Shown: one piece after another, positions 27,675-37,059 of the stretch
Position numbering within the stretch: position 1 is the stretch's first letter
Layout of the letters: each line of letters begins with the position of its first letter
Assembly: GCF_003402415.2 (NCBI RefSeq)
Contig: NZ_AP036014.1
Span: 2,542,001 to 2,606,000, forward strand
Reading direction: 5' to 3'
DNA from: Cupidesulfovibrio sp000226255
Lineage (GTDB): Bacteria; Desulfobacterota; Desulfovibrionia; Desulfovibrionales; Desulfovibrionaceae
Length of the DNA: 64,000 bases
The notes under the pieces: model-generated
What the model saw: the letters and a program-made list of their open reading frames with translations, nothing else
Told to the model about the DNA's origin: nothing
The model's database searches: none
Program-made: the position numbers and the translations under genes

Positions 27675-28289
27675 ATGCACATTTCGGAAGGGGTGCTTTC
27701 TCCGGCGGTGCTCGGCGCTGGCGCGGCGCTGGCCGCCCTTGGCGTCACGGCGGGTCTGAAGCGGGTGGACTACGATCGCCTGATGACCGTGGCCATCCTG
27801 TCTTCCGCCTTTTTCGTGGCCTCGCTGATCCACGTGCCCATCGGCCCCGCCAGCGCCCATCTGGTGCTTAACGGCTTGCTGGGCGTCATGCTGGGCTGGG
27901 CCGCCTTTCCCGCCATTTTCGTGGCGCTGGCGTTGCAGGCCCTGCTTTTCCAGTTCGGCGGGCTCACCGTGCTGGGGGTGAACACCTTCAACATGGCCTT
28001 GCCGCCGGTGCTGTGCTTCTACGCCTTCCGCCCCATGCTGACCGGCCCGTCCCGCCTGCGCGGCGGCGCGGCCTTTGCCTGCGGTTTCCTGTCCGTGGGC
28101 GCATCCGCCCTGCTTACCGCCGTATCCCTGGGGATGTCCGGCGAGGCGTTCATCCCCGCCGCCCGGGCGCTGCTGCTGGCGCATATCCCGGTCATGCTCG
28201 TGGAAGGCGTGGTGACGGCGCTGGTGGTGTCGTTCATCGCGCGGGTGCGGCCAGAAATGCTGGCCTTCACCTCCACCGCGCACGGCTAG
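27675..28289 (+). CDS. cbiM: Cobalt/nickel ECF transporter substrate-binding membrane protein
   Basis: The S component of an energy-coupling-factor metal transporter, 204 aa. The mature N-terminus MHISEGVLS supplies the amino group and His2 that bind Co2+ or Ni2+, which fixes the start at ATG 27675 rather than further upstream. It has about six membrane segments, with VNTFNMALPP typical of CbiM/NikM. Followed by cbiQ after 9 bp. The family cannot be split into cobalt or nickel users by eye. Confidence 0.9.
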   Translation: MHISEGVLSPAVLGAGAALAALGVTAGLKRVDYDRLMTVAILSSAFFVASLIHVPIGPASAHLVLNGLLGVMLGWAAFPAIFVALALQALLFQFGGLTVLGVNTFNMALPPVLCFYAFRPMLTGPSRLRGGAAFACGFLSVGASALLTAVSLGMSGEAFIPAARALLLAHIPVMLVEGVVTALVVSFIARVRPEMLAFTSTAHG

Positions 28290-28298
28290 CGGGGCTTC

Positions 28299-29096
28299 GT
28301 GCTGGACGAACCCTTCAGCCGGGGCGCATCGCGCCTGCACCTGGCCGACCCGCGCTGCAAGCTGGCGGCCGCGCTGGCCTTCGCCGTGTGCGTGGCCCCG
28401 CTGCGCACGCCCGCCCTGGCCGCCGTGGCGCTGGCCCTCGGCGCGGCGTTGTGCCTGTGGGCGCGCCTGCCCCTGCCCCGCCTGCTGCGGCGGCTGGCCG
28501 CCGTCAACGTGTTCGTGGCCCTGCTGTGGCTGTTCCTGCCCTTTTCCCTGCCCGGCGCACCGCTGCTGCGCATCGGCCCCTTCCCCGGACTGCCGGACTG
28601 GCTGGCCCTGGCCGCAACAGACGCGGGCGTGACCCTGGCCGTGCTGGTCACCCTGAAGTCCAACGCCATTGTGCTGGCCTTCATCGCCCTGGCGGGCACG
28701 TCCGACGTCACCGCCGTGGGCCACGCCGTGGCCGGGATGGGCTTGCCGGACAAACTGGCCCTGCTGCTGCTGTTCACCTGGCGGCAACTGCACGTGGTGG
28801 CCCAGGAATACCACCGCCTGCGCACCGCCGCGAAGGTACGCGGCTTCACCCCCGGCACCAACCTGCACACCTACCGCACCTACGCCAACCTTGCGGGCAT
28901 GGTGCTGGTGCGCAGCTTCGACCGGGCCGAGCGCGTGGGCCAGGCCATGCGCCTGCGCGGCTTTGCCGGGCGCTTCCACATGCTGGCCGAACCCGCCGGG
29001 CACCCCGGCGACCGGGTGCTGTCCGCCGCCATCATCCTGTGCGCGGCCGCCCTGCTGGCCGCCGACATCCTTCACCCCTTCGCGAAACTGCCATGA
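28299..29096 (+). CDS. cbiQ: ECF transporter T component
   Basis: A 265-aa transmembrane coupling protein joining CbiM to the ATPase. It carries the two Ala-Arg-Gly-type coupling motifs: AAKVRGF and AMRLRGF. The GTG start at 28299 follows cbiM closely with only a weak ribosome site. No separate CbiN/NikN gene lies between cbiM and cbiQ, unlike the classical CbiMNQO set. Confidence 0.88.
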   Translation: MLDEPFSRGASRLHLADPRCKLAAALAFAVCVAPLRTPALAAVALALGAALCLWARLPLPRLLRRLAAVNVFVALLWLFLPFSLPGAPLLRIGPFPGLPDWLALAATDAGVTLAVLVTLKSNAIVLAFIALAGTSDVTAVGHAVAGMGLPDKLALLLLFTWRQLHVVAQEYHRLRTAAKVRGFTPGTNLHTYRTYANLAGMVLVRSFDRAERVGQAMRLRGFAGRFHMLAEPAGHPGDRVLSAAIILCAAALLAADILHPFAKLP

Positions 29097-29965
29097 GCAC
29101 CGCCGCCACGCCCCCGAATCACGGACACCCGGATGCCCACGCCCCCGGACACGAGCACGACCACGAACATGACCACGAGCATGCGGATGGCCACGAGCAC
29201 GGGCACGAGCGCCCACACTCGGCCCCCCATGCCGACGACGCCGCCACGCTCCCCCTGGCGGCGGTGGAAGACATCCACTTCACCTACCCCGGCAGCGCGG
29301 CCCCCGTGCTGCGCGGGGCGTCGCTGGCCCTGCGGCCGGGCCGACGCATCGGCCTTCTGGGCCACAACGGCAGCGGCAAGTCCACCCTGCTGCATCTGCT
29401 CATGGGGCTGTTGCGGCCGCAGGCTGGCCGGGTGCTGCACCGGGGCGTGCCCCTGGCGCGCGAGGCCGACTTCGGGCCGTTGCGCCGCGAGGTGGGGTTC
29501 CTGTTCCAGAATTCCGACGACCAGTTGTTCTGCCCCACCGTGCTGGAGGATGTCGCCTTCGGCCCGCTGAACCACGGAGCCTCCCCGGCCGAGGCCCGCG
29601 GTGTGGCGGAAGCCACCCTGGAGCGCCTGGGCTTTGCCGGGTTCGGCGGCCGGGTCACCCATCGCCTGTCCGGCGGCGAAAAGAAGATGATCGCCCTGGC
29701 CGCCGTGCTGGCCATGCAGCCGCAGGCCCTGCTGCTGGACGAGCCCACCAACGACCTCGACCCGCGCACCCGCGACCGGCTCATCGCCATCCTGGCCGCG
29801 CACAGCCCCACCCACCTGATCATCTCGCACGACTGGGACTTTCTGGCCCAGACCTGCGACAGCTTTCTCAGCGTGCAGGACGGCAGCGTCCGCATCGCCA
29901 CCCATACCCCCCACACCCACGTGCACACCCACACCGGCGGCGACGTGCACCATCATCACGGGTAA
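29093..29965 (+). CDS. cbiO: ECF transporter ATPase with His-rich N- and C-terminal tails
   Basis: A 290-aa ATPase energising cobalt/nickel uptake. Walker A GHNGSGKST, signature LSGGEKKMIALAAVL, Walker B ALLLDEPTNDLDP and FQNSDDQLF (Q-loop) are intact. It starts with an ATGA overlap on the cbiQ stop. Odd: residues about 9-46 hold 14 His with Asp/Glu (HEHDHEHDHEH type), and the last 22 residues hold 9 more, ending HHHHG. Such tails on both ends of the cytoplasmic ATPase may store or hand off the metal; that is inference. Confidence 0.9.
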   Translation: MSTAATPPNHGHPDAHAPGHEHDHEHDHEHADGHEHGHERPHSAPHADDAATLPLAAVEDIHFTYPGSAAPVLRGASLALRPGRRIGLLGHNGSGKSTLLHLLMGLLRPQAGRVLHRGVPLAREADFGPLRREVGFLFQNSDDQLFCPTVLEDVAFGPLNHGASPAEARGVAEATLERLGFAGFGGRVTHRLSGGEKKMIALAAVLAMQPQALLLDEPTNDLDPRTRDRLIAILAAHSPTHLIISHDWDFLAQTCDSFLSVQDGSVRIATHTPHTHVHTHTGGDVHHHHG

Positions 29966-29982
29966 AGGCACCGCAATGCAAA

Positions 29983-30065
29983 CGGGGGAAGGGGAGAAGA
30001 CCCTTTTCCAAAAGGGTCTTCTCCCCTTCCCCCGAACCCCCTACCCCTCTTCCCCAAAACGTTTC
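29983..30065 (+). repeat. Gene-terminal hairpin repeat R1, copy 4 (3' of cbiO)
   Basis: A perfect 25-bp stem (29983-30007 with 30010-30034, centre CC), then ACCCCCTACCCC and AAAACGTTT. It begins 18 bp after the cbiO stop and is oriented with it. Confidence 0.8.
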
Positions 30066-30125
30066 CAATGAGGGGACTGAGGCCCGACGTAAGACTTCCC
30101 GTTCCGCGTACCCATTCTCCCGACA

Positions 30126-30200
30126 AATAAAAAATTTGAAGGAAGGATGGGGGTCTGGGGGAAGGGAGGAAAATTTTCAAATTTTCCTCCCTTCCCCCAG
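30126..30200 (-). repeat. Gene-terminal hairpin repeat R1, copy 5 (3' of the GT9 gene)
   Basis: A perfect 22-bp stem (30055+100 region: 30155-30176 with 30179-30200), then on the minus strand GACCCCCATCC and a CAAATTTTTT box. It faces copy 4 in the convergent gap, so both converging genes have one. Confidence 0.8.
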
Positions 30201-30224
30201 ATTCGCTTTGTTCTGTGGTTTCGC

Positions 30225-31259
30225 CTACCCAAACAGTTTCGCGTGCACGTCCTGCCACACGATGTCGGGAGTGATGTCGCGCATGCAGCGGTGGTGGCCC
30301 AGGGGGCACTGCTGGGGTCCGTGCAGGCCGCAGGGGCGGCAGTCCAGGCTGGTTTCGAGCACGGTGGCTTTGGGACCGCGCGGGTAGAAGCCGTGGCGGC
30401 GCACGGTGGGGCCGAAGATGGCGGTGACGGGGGTGTGCTGGGCCCAGGCGATGTGCATGGGGCCGGAGTCGTTGGAGAGGTAGCAGTCGAGGATGGCGAG
30501 GTGCGCGGCGAGGTCCACGAGGCTGAGCGCGCCGGACAGGTCCATGAGCGCGGGTGTGCCGAGGGTGCCGGAGCGTTCGGCCACCTCGCGGGCCACGGCT
30601 TCTTCGCCGGGACCGGCAAAGAGGACGATGCGCGCGCCATGGGCGGCGGCCCGGCGGACCACCTCGGCGAAGTACTCGGCGGGCCAGCGCTTGGTGGCCC
30701 AGACGGAACCGGGGTGCACGCCCAGCAGGGGCGCGCTGGGGGCGGCATGCGCGGCGCGGAAGGCGGCGGCCCGTTCGCGGGCGGGTTCGGGCAGCACCAG
30801 TTCCGGCCAGTCCAGAACCTGCGGCAGGTTCAGGGGCCGCACCAGTTGCAGCAGCCGTTCTATCTCGTCCAGTTCGTCGAAGCGGCGTGGCACGGTGTGG
30901 GTGTAGAACCACGAATTGAACCACGGCGTATCGTAGCCGATGCGCACCTTGGCGCTGGTCCAGCGGGCGATGCACGCGCTGCGCAGGCTGGTGTGCGCGG
31001 ATATCCACAGCGAATGCCGCTCGCGCGCCAGTTGCCGCCCCACGCGGGCGGCGGCCATGACGCCGCTTTCGCCGCCGCGCTTGTCGAACTCGTGCACGCC
31101 GGAAAGCTCGGGCTGCGCCGCGAACAGGCTGCCCACGCCGCGCCGCACCCAGAAGTGCAGTTCGGCGTCGGGGTAGTTGGCGCGCAGGGTGCGCAGCAGC
31201 GGCAGCGTAAGCACCGCGTCGCCCAGAAAGGCGGTGTTCCATACGCCGATACGGCTCAT
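30225..31259 (-). CDS. Family 9 glycosyltransferase (heptosyltransferase-like)
   Basis: A 344-aa protein that most likely adds a heptose to the LPS core at the cytoplasmic face. The N-terminus MSRIGVWNTAFLGDAVLTLPLLRTL gives the GD-x-hydrophobic acceptor-side motif, and the C-terminal half carries LGVHPGSVWATKRWP and SNDSGPMHIAWA, the ADP-heptose binding motifs of WaaC/WaaF. Its start overlaps the end of gmhB (ATGA), and GmhB makes the heptose precursor, which supports the call. Confidence 0.88.
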   Translation of the reverse strand: MSRIGVWNTAFLGDAVLTLPLLRTLRANYPDAELHFWVRRGVGSLFAAQPELSGVHEFDKRGGESGVMAAARVGRQLARERHSLWISAHTSLRSACIARWTSAKVRIGYDTPWFNSWFYTHTVPRRFDELDEIERLLQLVRPLNLPQVLDWPELVLPEPARERAAAFRAAHAAPSAPLLGVHPGSVWATKRWPAEYFAEVVRRAAAHGARIVLFAGPGEEAVAREVAERSGTLGTPALMDLSGALSLVDLAAHLAILDCYLSNDSGPMHIAWAQHTPVTAIFGPTVRRHGFYPRGPKATVLETSLDCRPCGLHGPQQCPLGHHRCMRDITPDIVWQDVHAKLFG

Positions 31260-31987
31260 GACGGTTCGCTCCGCGTACTATCCGGGGAAGAAGAATCGGA
31301 AGGAGATGTGCCCGTTGCGTCCGGAGCGGCAACGTCGTCACCCCCCTGCCCCTCCGCGGCCGTGCCCAGCAGCCACGCGGCGGCGGCAGCAAGGTCGCGC
31401 GCCACGGCGTGCGGCCAGTCCGGACGCGCGGCAAGGTCACCGGGGGCGGGGACATACACGGCGGCATCGCCTTCGGGCACGGATATGCCCAAGGTCCGCG
31501 CGGCGGCCTGCCCCTTGCCGGTCAGCACCAGCACCACGCGGCCCAGCCCGGCATCGCGCCCGAAGGCCACGTCTTCCGGCTTGTCACCCACCATGGCGGT
31601 ATCGGCGGCGCACAGGCCGTGCCGGTCGCGCAGGCCCAGCCACATGCCCGGCGCGGGCTTGCGGCAGATGCAGCCGTCGTCCGGGCCGTGCGGGCAGAAG
31701 GCCGTGTCGGCCAGCGACACGCCGTGTTCCCCCAGCAGTTCGCCCAGCCGGGCGTTGCAGGCATGCAGGTCAGCCTCGGTGAAATAGCCCCTGCCGATGC
31801 CCGACTGGTTGGTGACCAGAAACAGCCGCGCCCCGGCGGCGACAAGGGCGGCAAGCCCTTGGGCCGCGCCCGGCAGCAGCGTGACGCCGGAAGGGTCGGA
31901 CAGGTAGTGCCTGTCCTCGATGACGGTGCCGTCGCGGTCGAGCAGGACGGCGCGGGGAATTGCAATGGTGGTTGATGCCCGGTTCAT
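31256..31987 (-). CDS. gmhB: D-glycero-beta-D-manno-heptose 1,7-bisphosphate 7-phosphatase
   Basis: A HAD-family phosphatase in ADP-heptose synthesis. Motif I VLLDRDGTVIED, motif II VTNQSG, the zinc loop CPHGPDDGCICRKP (Cys/His pattern of GmhB) and motif IV GDKPEDVAFG are visible. At about 243 aa it is longer than usual because of a Ser/Asp/Ala-rich C-terminal tail (SPSDSSSPDS). ATG 31987 is favoured; an upstream ATG at 32026 is possible. Confidence 0.87.
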   Translation of the reverse strand: MNRASTTIAIPRAVLLDRDGTVIEDRHYLSDPSGVTLLPGAAQGLAALVAAGARLFLVTNQSGIGRGYFTEADLHACNARLGELLGEHGVSLADTAFCPHGPDDGCICRKPAPGMWLGLRDRHGLCAADTAMVGDKPEDVAFGRDAGLGRVVLVLTGKGQAAARTLGISVPEGDAAVYVPAPGDLAARPDWPHAVARDLAAAAAWLLGTAAEGQGGDDVAAPDATGTSPSDSSSPDSTRSEPS

Positions 31988-32245
31988 GGTGGGGCAACTT
32001 GTGGCACGGCGGGCCGCATTTTTCAAGGCGGCGGCGCAGCACGAAGCAATCAGCCATCATGCGGCCATGCGTTGCCATTCGCCTCCGAGCCGCATAGGCT
32101 GTTCCCATGCGGCGGCCCAGCGGAATCATGTATCCGCAGCCCGCCGCGCCGCCCGCCGCGCCGCCTGACGATCCCGCCGCCGGGACATCCGCCGGAACGG
32201 TACATCCCCCACACGTACGCCGCATCACGGCGCACAGGACATTGC

Positions 32246-33280
32246 ATGCTTGCCCTTACCGTGGCCGTTACGCTTTCGCTCGTCATTTCGGCTTGCTGCT
32301 CCATCACCGAGGCCATTCTGTATTCAGTGCCGTGGAGCCACGTGGAACAGTTGCGCAAATCGGGGCGCAAGGCAGGCCGGGTGCTGTTCGAACTGCGCGC
32401 GCGCATCGAACAGCCCATCACCGCCGTGCTCACCCTGAACACCGTGGCCAACACGGCGGGCGCGGCCATTGCCGGGGCCTACGCGGCCGACGTGCTGGGC
32501 GACGGCCACATGGCCGCCTTCGCCGCCGGGTTCACGGTGCTCGTCCTGGTGCTTGGCGAGATCATTCCCAAGACCGTGGGGGTGGCCTACGCCCGGCCGC
32601 TGTCGGAATACGTGGCCCGCCCGCTGCGGGCGCTGGTGTTGGTGCTGCTGCCGGTCATCTGGCTGGGCGGGCGCATCACCCGGCTGTTCACCCCGCCCGG
32701 CGGCAACGCGCCCCACGCCACCGAGGACGACATCCGCGCCATCGTCAGCCTGTCGCGCAGGGCCGGGCGCATCCAGCCGTATGAAGAACTGTCCATCCGC
32801 AACATCCTCTCGCTGGACCAGAAGCGCGTCCACGAAATCATGACCCCGCGCACGGTGGTCTTCTCGCTGCCCGCCGCCATGAGCGTGGCCGAGGCCCATG
32901 AGCAGCCCGACTTCTGGCACTACAGCCGCGTGCCGGTGTGGGACGGACACAACGAGGACATCGTGGGCATCGTCACCCGCCGCCGCGTGCTGAAAGAGGT
33001 GGCGCAGGACAACGACGCGCTGCCCCTTGCCGAGGTGATGCAGCCGGTGCACTTCGTGCCTGACACCCAGACCCTGGACCGCACCCTGCTGCAGTTTCTG
33101 GATGCCCGCACCCACCTGTTCGTGGTGCTGGACGAATACGGCGGCCTTGCGGGGGTCATCTCGCTGGAGGACGTGCTGGAGGAAATCCTGGGCCGGGAAA
33201 TCGTGGATGAAACCGACCGGGTGGACGATTTGCGCGAACTGGCCCGTCGTCGGCGCAATGAACTGGCACAGAACAGATAA
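32246..33280 (+). CDS. CNNM-domain membrane protein with two CBS domains
   Basis: A 344-aa 'hemolysin-related' protein. The N-terminal half has four hydrophobic segments with LGEIIPKTVGVAYA, the CNNM/DUF21 signature; the C-terminal half has two CBS domains (about 200-320: MTPRTVVFSLP, VVLDEYGGLAGVISLEDVLEEILG). The CorC/HlyC C-terminal domain is absent. Related proteins export Mg2+ or sense it; the ion here is not shown. AGGA seven bases before the ATG supports the start. Confidence 0.85.
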   Translation: MLALTVAVTLSLVISACCSITEAILYSVPWSHVEQLRKSGRKAGRVLFELRARIEQPITAVLTLNTVANTAGAAIAGAYAADVLGDGHMAAFAAGFTVLVLVLGEIIPKTVGVAYARPLSEYVARPLRALVLVLLPVIWLGGRITRLFTPPGGNAPHATEDDIRAIVSLSRRAGRIQPYEELSIRNILSLDQKRVHEIMTPRTVVFSLPAAMSVAEAHEQPDFWHYSRVPVWDGHNEDIVGIVTRRRVLKEVAQDNDALPLAEVMQPVHFVPDTQTLDRTLLQFLDARTHLFVVLDEYGGLAGVISLEDVLEEILGREIVDETDRVDDLRELARRRRNELAQNR

Positions 33281-33821
33281 TGGCTACTGTTAGCACTTTG
33301 TAGGCATGCCTGATCGGCTTTTGTTCCGCCAGGTTACCCTGCTGCGCCCACTGTTGTGAAAGCCTTTGCACGTGCCGTACCCCCTTGCCACGACGGCGGA
33401 AACGCCGTATGCCAGACGCAGCCGCACGCGACATTTCCGTAGGGTGACGGGGCGTTTTTCGCCCCTCGCTCCGAGCCGGGTTTCTCCGGTCAGGATTGTT
33501 CCCGCGGCAGCGCATCCGATGCAACCGGGCGCCGCCACACGGCGCCGCGAGACGATACACAGTTCACGGCCGGTCGCCAGACCGGCGGACAATGCGGGCG
33601 GCCACGCCAGCCGATCCGCGCGGCGCACCAGCGCCTGCACCACGAACGCGCCCCGGCCGCCGAAGGGACCCCCCTTCCGGCAGCAACGCGGATGGCCCCT
33701 GCCCGAATTCGGGCAGGCCAGACCAGCCACCGCGAAAGGCGCGCGCCTCCCGGCCCTCCTTCGGATCACACCGGAGCACCCGACTACCGGGCCGGACCGG
33801 GAAGCAACACAAGGATCACAC
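33281..33821. promoter_or_regulatory. 541-bp gap upstream of the ccm operon
   Basis: No credible gene. It holds a GGGGCG-TTTTT-CGCCCC hairpin at 33449-33465 and a perfect 20-bp palindrome centred on GAATTC at 33698-33717, about 105 bp before ccmE, which could be an operator or a transcription stop. I could not identify a consensus promoter. Confidence 0.4.
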
Positions 33822-34244
33822 ATGTCGAAGAAGAACGGCAAAAGCCTGTACCTGGTGGCCCTCGCCCTGTTTCTGGGCGGGGTGGGCTATCTGGTGTTCT
33901 CGGGCTTTTCCCAGAACAGCGTGTACTTCCTGAACGTTTCGGAAGCCCTCGCCATGCCCTCGGACAAGTTGCAGTCCATCCGCATGTTCGGCACCGTTGC
34001 CCCGGAGGGCATCGCCAGGCTGGACGACGGACCCGGCGTGCGCTTTCTGCTCGAAGACAAGGACAACCGTGGGCAGACCGTGCGGGTGATGTACCGCGGG
34101 GCCGTGCCCGACACCTTCAAGGAAGGCGTCGAGGTCATCGTGGAAGGCGGCATGCCCCAGGGCGGGCCCGCCGGTGAATTCCGCGCCAAGACGCTGATGA
34201 CCAAGTGTCCCTCGAAATACGAAAAAGAAAACCGTAAGGGATGA
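33822..34244 (+). CDS. ccmE: Cytochrome c maturation heme chaperone, Cys-type variant
   Basis: A periplasm-facing heme carrier, 140 aa: one membrane anchor (about 8-28), then the OB-fold domain with LNVSEALA, IRMFGTV and VMYRGAVPDTFKEGVEVIVEG. Classical CcmE binds heme through His in HDENY; here the site reads TKCPSKYEKE, the C-x3-Y form described from Desulfovibrio. The ATG follows AAGGA. First gene of the ccm cluster. Confidence 0.92.
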   Translation: MSKKNGKSLYLVALALFLGGVGYLVFSGFSQNSVYFLNVSEALAMPSDKLQSIRMFGTVAPEGIARLDDGPGVRFLLEDKDNRGQTVRVMYRGAVPDTFKEGVEVIVEGGMPQGGPAGEFRAKTLMTKCPSKYEKENRKG

Positions 34245-34474
34245 CGCCCGGTACGGCGCGCCATGCTTTCGGGCCGGGTTACCGGCCCGTTTCGCGCGCG
34301 CCGCATCCTTTCGCGAAGTCCACGCGTTGACCGGCGTCGCCTGGCTTCCGGCGGCCCGAGGCTGACCCCATTCCGGTTCAGCCCAGGCAGCCCGGCCCAT
34401 GCCTTGGCAAGGGTCGGCCCACGTCGCCAACCGCGCAGCCATCGCGCGTCCCTCACATATCGGCAGGAGACTTC

Positions 34475-36400
34475 ATGCACCTTTCCGCCTACTTGCTGCT
34501 TGTCGCGTCGCTGCTTTTCGCCCTCTTCTTCTCCGGGGCGGCGGCCGCGCAACTGTGGCAGGGGCGATCCACGGCGCTGCCGTGGATCGAAAAGGCGCAC
34601 CTGATGCTGACCGGGTTCATGACCTTGGCATCCGTGGTGCTGCTGCACGCCCTTGTCAACTTCGACTTCTCGCTCGTCTACGTCGCCAGCTACACAGACC
34701 GCGCACTGCCGCTGTTCTACCGCATGACGGCCTTCTGGGCCGGGCAGGCCGGGTCCATGCTGTTCTGGGCGTGGTCCGTGGCCCTGTTCGGGGTCATCTT
34801 CGCCCTCACCGGGGGCTACCGCGACCTCAGCCCGCAGACCAAGCTGTGGTACTGGCTGTTCTTCCTGGCCGTCATGGCCTTCTTCCTGCTCATCCTCACC
34901 GCGTGGAGCAACCCGTTCCTCACCGCCGCCCCGGCCCCGGCCGACGGCAACGGCCTGAACCCGCTGCTCCAGAACCCCGGCATGATCTTTCACCCGCCGC
35001 TGCTCTTCCTGGGCTACGGCGGCTTCGCCATCCCCGGCTGCCTCGCCCTGGCCCAGGCCATGAGCAACGGTTATGGCCGCGAGGGCGCGTGGGCGGGCAT
35101 TTCCCGGCCGTTCACCCTTACCGCGTGGCTGTTCCTTACCGCAGGCATCGTGCTGGGCGGCTGGTGGTCGTACATGGAACTGGGCTGGGGCGGTTACTGG
35201 GCGTGGGACCCTGTGGAAAACGCCTCGCTCATCCCTTGGCTGGTCTCCACCGCGTTCCTGCACACCTCGGTCATCGAATCGCGGCGCGGCAAGCTGCACC
35301 GCGTGAACATCCTGCTCATGGCGCTGACCACCATCTCCGCCTTTTTCGCCACCTACCTGGTGCGCAGCGGGGTGGTGGATTCGCTGCACGCCTTCGGCGA
35401 CGGCGGCGTGGGGCGTCCGCTGCTGATCTTCATCCTGGCCTCCATCGCGCTCACCGTGGCGGTGACGCTGATCTGGCGCAAGGACGACGCCAAGCCCCTT
35501 TCCGGCATCGACAGCCGCGAAGGCTTCCTGGTGCTGGTGGCGTGGGTGCTGCTGGCCCTTTCCGCCATCATCCTCGTGGCCACCATGTGGCCCGTGTTCA
35601 GCAAATTCTGGGTCGAAAAGCCCATGGGGCTGGAACCCGCCTTCTACAACCGGGTGTGCCTGCCACTGTTCGCGGGCATTGCCGTGCTGCTGTCCATCTG
35701 CCCCTGGCTGGGCTGGAAGGGCGGCGTGCGCAGCATGCCGAAGCTCCTGGCCGTGCTGGGGGTGATGGCCGCCGTCACCGCCATGACCTGGTACGCCTAC
35801 CGCATGCCCATGGCCGCCCTGGGCGCGGGCGCGGGTGCCGCCTGCGTGGCGGGCATCATCATTCTGCTGACCACGGAAAGCCACGTGCGGCGCAACAACG
35901 CCTCGCTGGCCGCCCACGGCGTGCACCTGGGCCTGGCACTGATGGTGCTGGGCGTGGCCTTTTCCGGCCCGTACAAGCTGGAACAGGAAGTGGAGATTCC
36001 CCGCGACGCCACGGTGAAGCTGGGCAAGTACGATCTGCGCTACGTGAACCTGTACGAGGGTGAAGGCGCGGGCTACATCTTCATCGAGGCCGAACTGAAC
36101 GTCACCCGCGAGGGTTCGCCCGTGGGCGTGCTGTCGCCCCAGCGCCGCCTGTACGCCAAGTTCGACCGCCAGGCCTACGCCGAGGCGGCCACCATCTTCG
36201 GCCTGGGCGACGAGTTGTACGCCACCCTGCTGGGCGTGGACGCCGAAGGCGCGGCCACCCTGAAGGTGAGCGTGAACCCGCTGGTGAACTGGGTGTGGAT
36301 AGGCGGCACGCTGATGTGCATCGCTCCCTTTCTGGGGCTGCGCCGCCCCGCCGCCCTGCGTGATGCGGACGACGACACCGGAGAAGGGCGGGACGCGTGA
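34475..36400 (+). CDS. ccmF: Cytochrome c heme lyase subunit
   Basis: A large polytopic membrane protein (641 aa, about 14-15 segments) that ligates heme to apocytochrome c. The heme-handling WWD domain reads WGGYWAWDPVENAS, and the family strings FWAGQAGSMLFW, NPGMIFHPPLLFLGYGG and FFATYLVRSGVVDSLHAF are present. It lies 230 bp after ccmE and its stop overlaps the ccmA start (TGATG). Confidence 0.95.
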   Translation: MHLSAYLLLVASLLFALFFSGAAAAQLWQGRSTALPWIEKAHLMLTGFMTLASVVLLHALVNFDFSLVYVASYTDRALPLFYRMTAFWAGQAGSMLFWAWSVALFGVIFALTGGYRDLSPQTKLWYWLFFLAVMAFFLLILTAWSNPFLTAAPAPADGNGLNPLLQNPGMIFHPPLLFLGYGGFAIPGCLALAQAMSNGYGREGAWAGISRPFTLTAWLFLTAGIVLGGWWSYMELGWGGYWAWDPVENASLIPWLVSTAFLHTSVIESRRGKLHRVNILLMALTTISAFFATYLVRSGVVDSLHAFGDGGVGRPLLIFILASIALTVAVTLIWRKDDAKPLSGIDSREGFLVLVAWVLLALSAIILVATMWPVFSKFWVEKPMGLEPAFYNRVCLPLFAGIAVLLSICPWLGWKGGVRSMPKLLAVLGVMAAVTAMTWYAYRMPMAALGAGAGAACVAGIIILLTTESHVRRNNASLAAHGVHLGLALMVLGVAFSGPYKLEQEVEIPRDATVKLGKYDLRYVNLYEGEGAGYIFIEAELNVTREGSPVGVLSPQRRLYAKFDRQAYAEAATIFGLGDELYATLLGVDAEGAATLKVSVNPLVNWVWIGGTLMCIAPFLGLRRPAALRDADDDTGEGRDA

Positions 36401-37059
36401 TGCTGCTGCGGCTGACCAAGGTCGCCAAGTTCTACGGCAACCGGCTGGTGATAAAGGACGTCTCGTTCGAGGCGGCCCCCGGCACGGTGACGCTGCTGGC
36501 CGGCCCCAACGGGGCGGGCAAGTCCACGCTGCTCAAGCTCATGGCCGGGCTTTCCCGGCCCAGCGCGGGCAGCGTGGAGCGCGGCGTGGCCGAGGACTCC
36601 CTTGGCTACCTTGGCCACCAGACCTTCATCTATCCGGAACTCACCGCCTTCGAGAACCTGGCCTTCTGGGCGCGTCTGCACGGCCTTTCGCCGGAACGCT
36701 GTTCCGACGAAGCCCTGCTGGCGACCCTTGACCGCATGGAACTGAAGCGCTTCGCCTTCGAACGGGCGGGCGGCTTTTCACGCGGCATGGCCCAGCGACT
36801 GAACCTTGCCCGGGTGCTGCTGCTGTCGCCGTCGCTGCTGTTGCTGGACGAACCGGGCACCGGGCTCGACATCCGGTCAATGGCCATCCTGCACCGTGAA
36901 ATCGCCGCCGCGCGCGACCGGGGCGCGGGCATCGTCTGGATCAGCCATTCCGTGGCCGAGGACCTTGCCCGGGCAGACCGGGTGCTGGCCATCGCCGAAA
37001 AGCGCGTGGCCTATTGCGGCCCGGCCGACCAATACGTCCCGGAGGCCGTGGCATGCTGA
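36400..37059 (+). CDS. ccmA: Cytochrome c biogenesis ABC transporter ATPase
   Basis: A 219-aa ATPase powering release of heme-loaded CcmE. Walker A GPNGAGKST, a short signature region GGFSRGMAQRLNLARVLL, Walker B LLLLDEPGTGLD, and the switch His in WISHSVAED. It is translationally coupled at both ends (TGATG with ccmF; 7-bp overlap with ccmB). Confidence 0.94.
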   Translation: MLLRLTKVAKFYGNRLVIKDVSFEAAPGTVTLLAGPNGAGKSTLLKLMAGLSRPSAGSVERGVAEDSLGYLGHQTFIYPELTAFENLAFWARLHGLSPERCSDEALLATLDRMELKRFAFERAGGFSRGMAQRLNLARVLLLSPSLLLLDEPGTGLDIRSMAILHREIAAARDRGAGIVWISHSVAEDLARADRVLAIAEKRVAYCGPADQYVPEAVAC

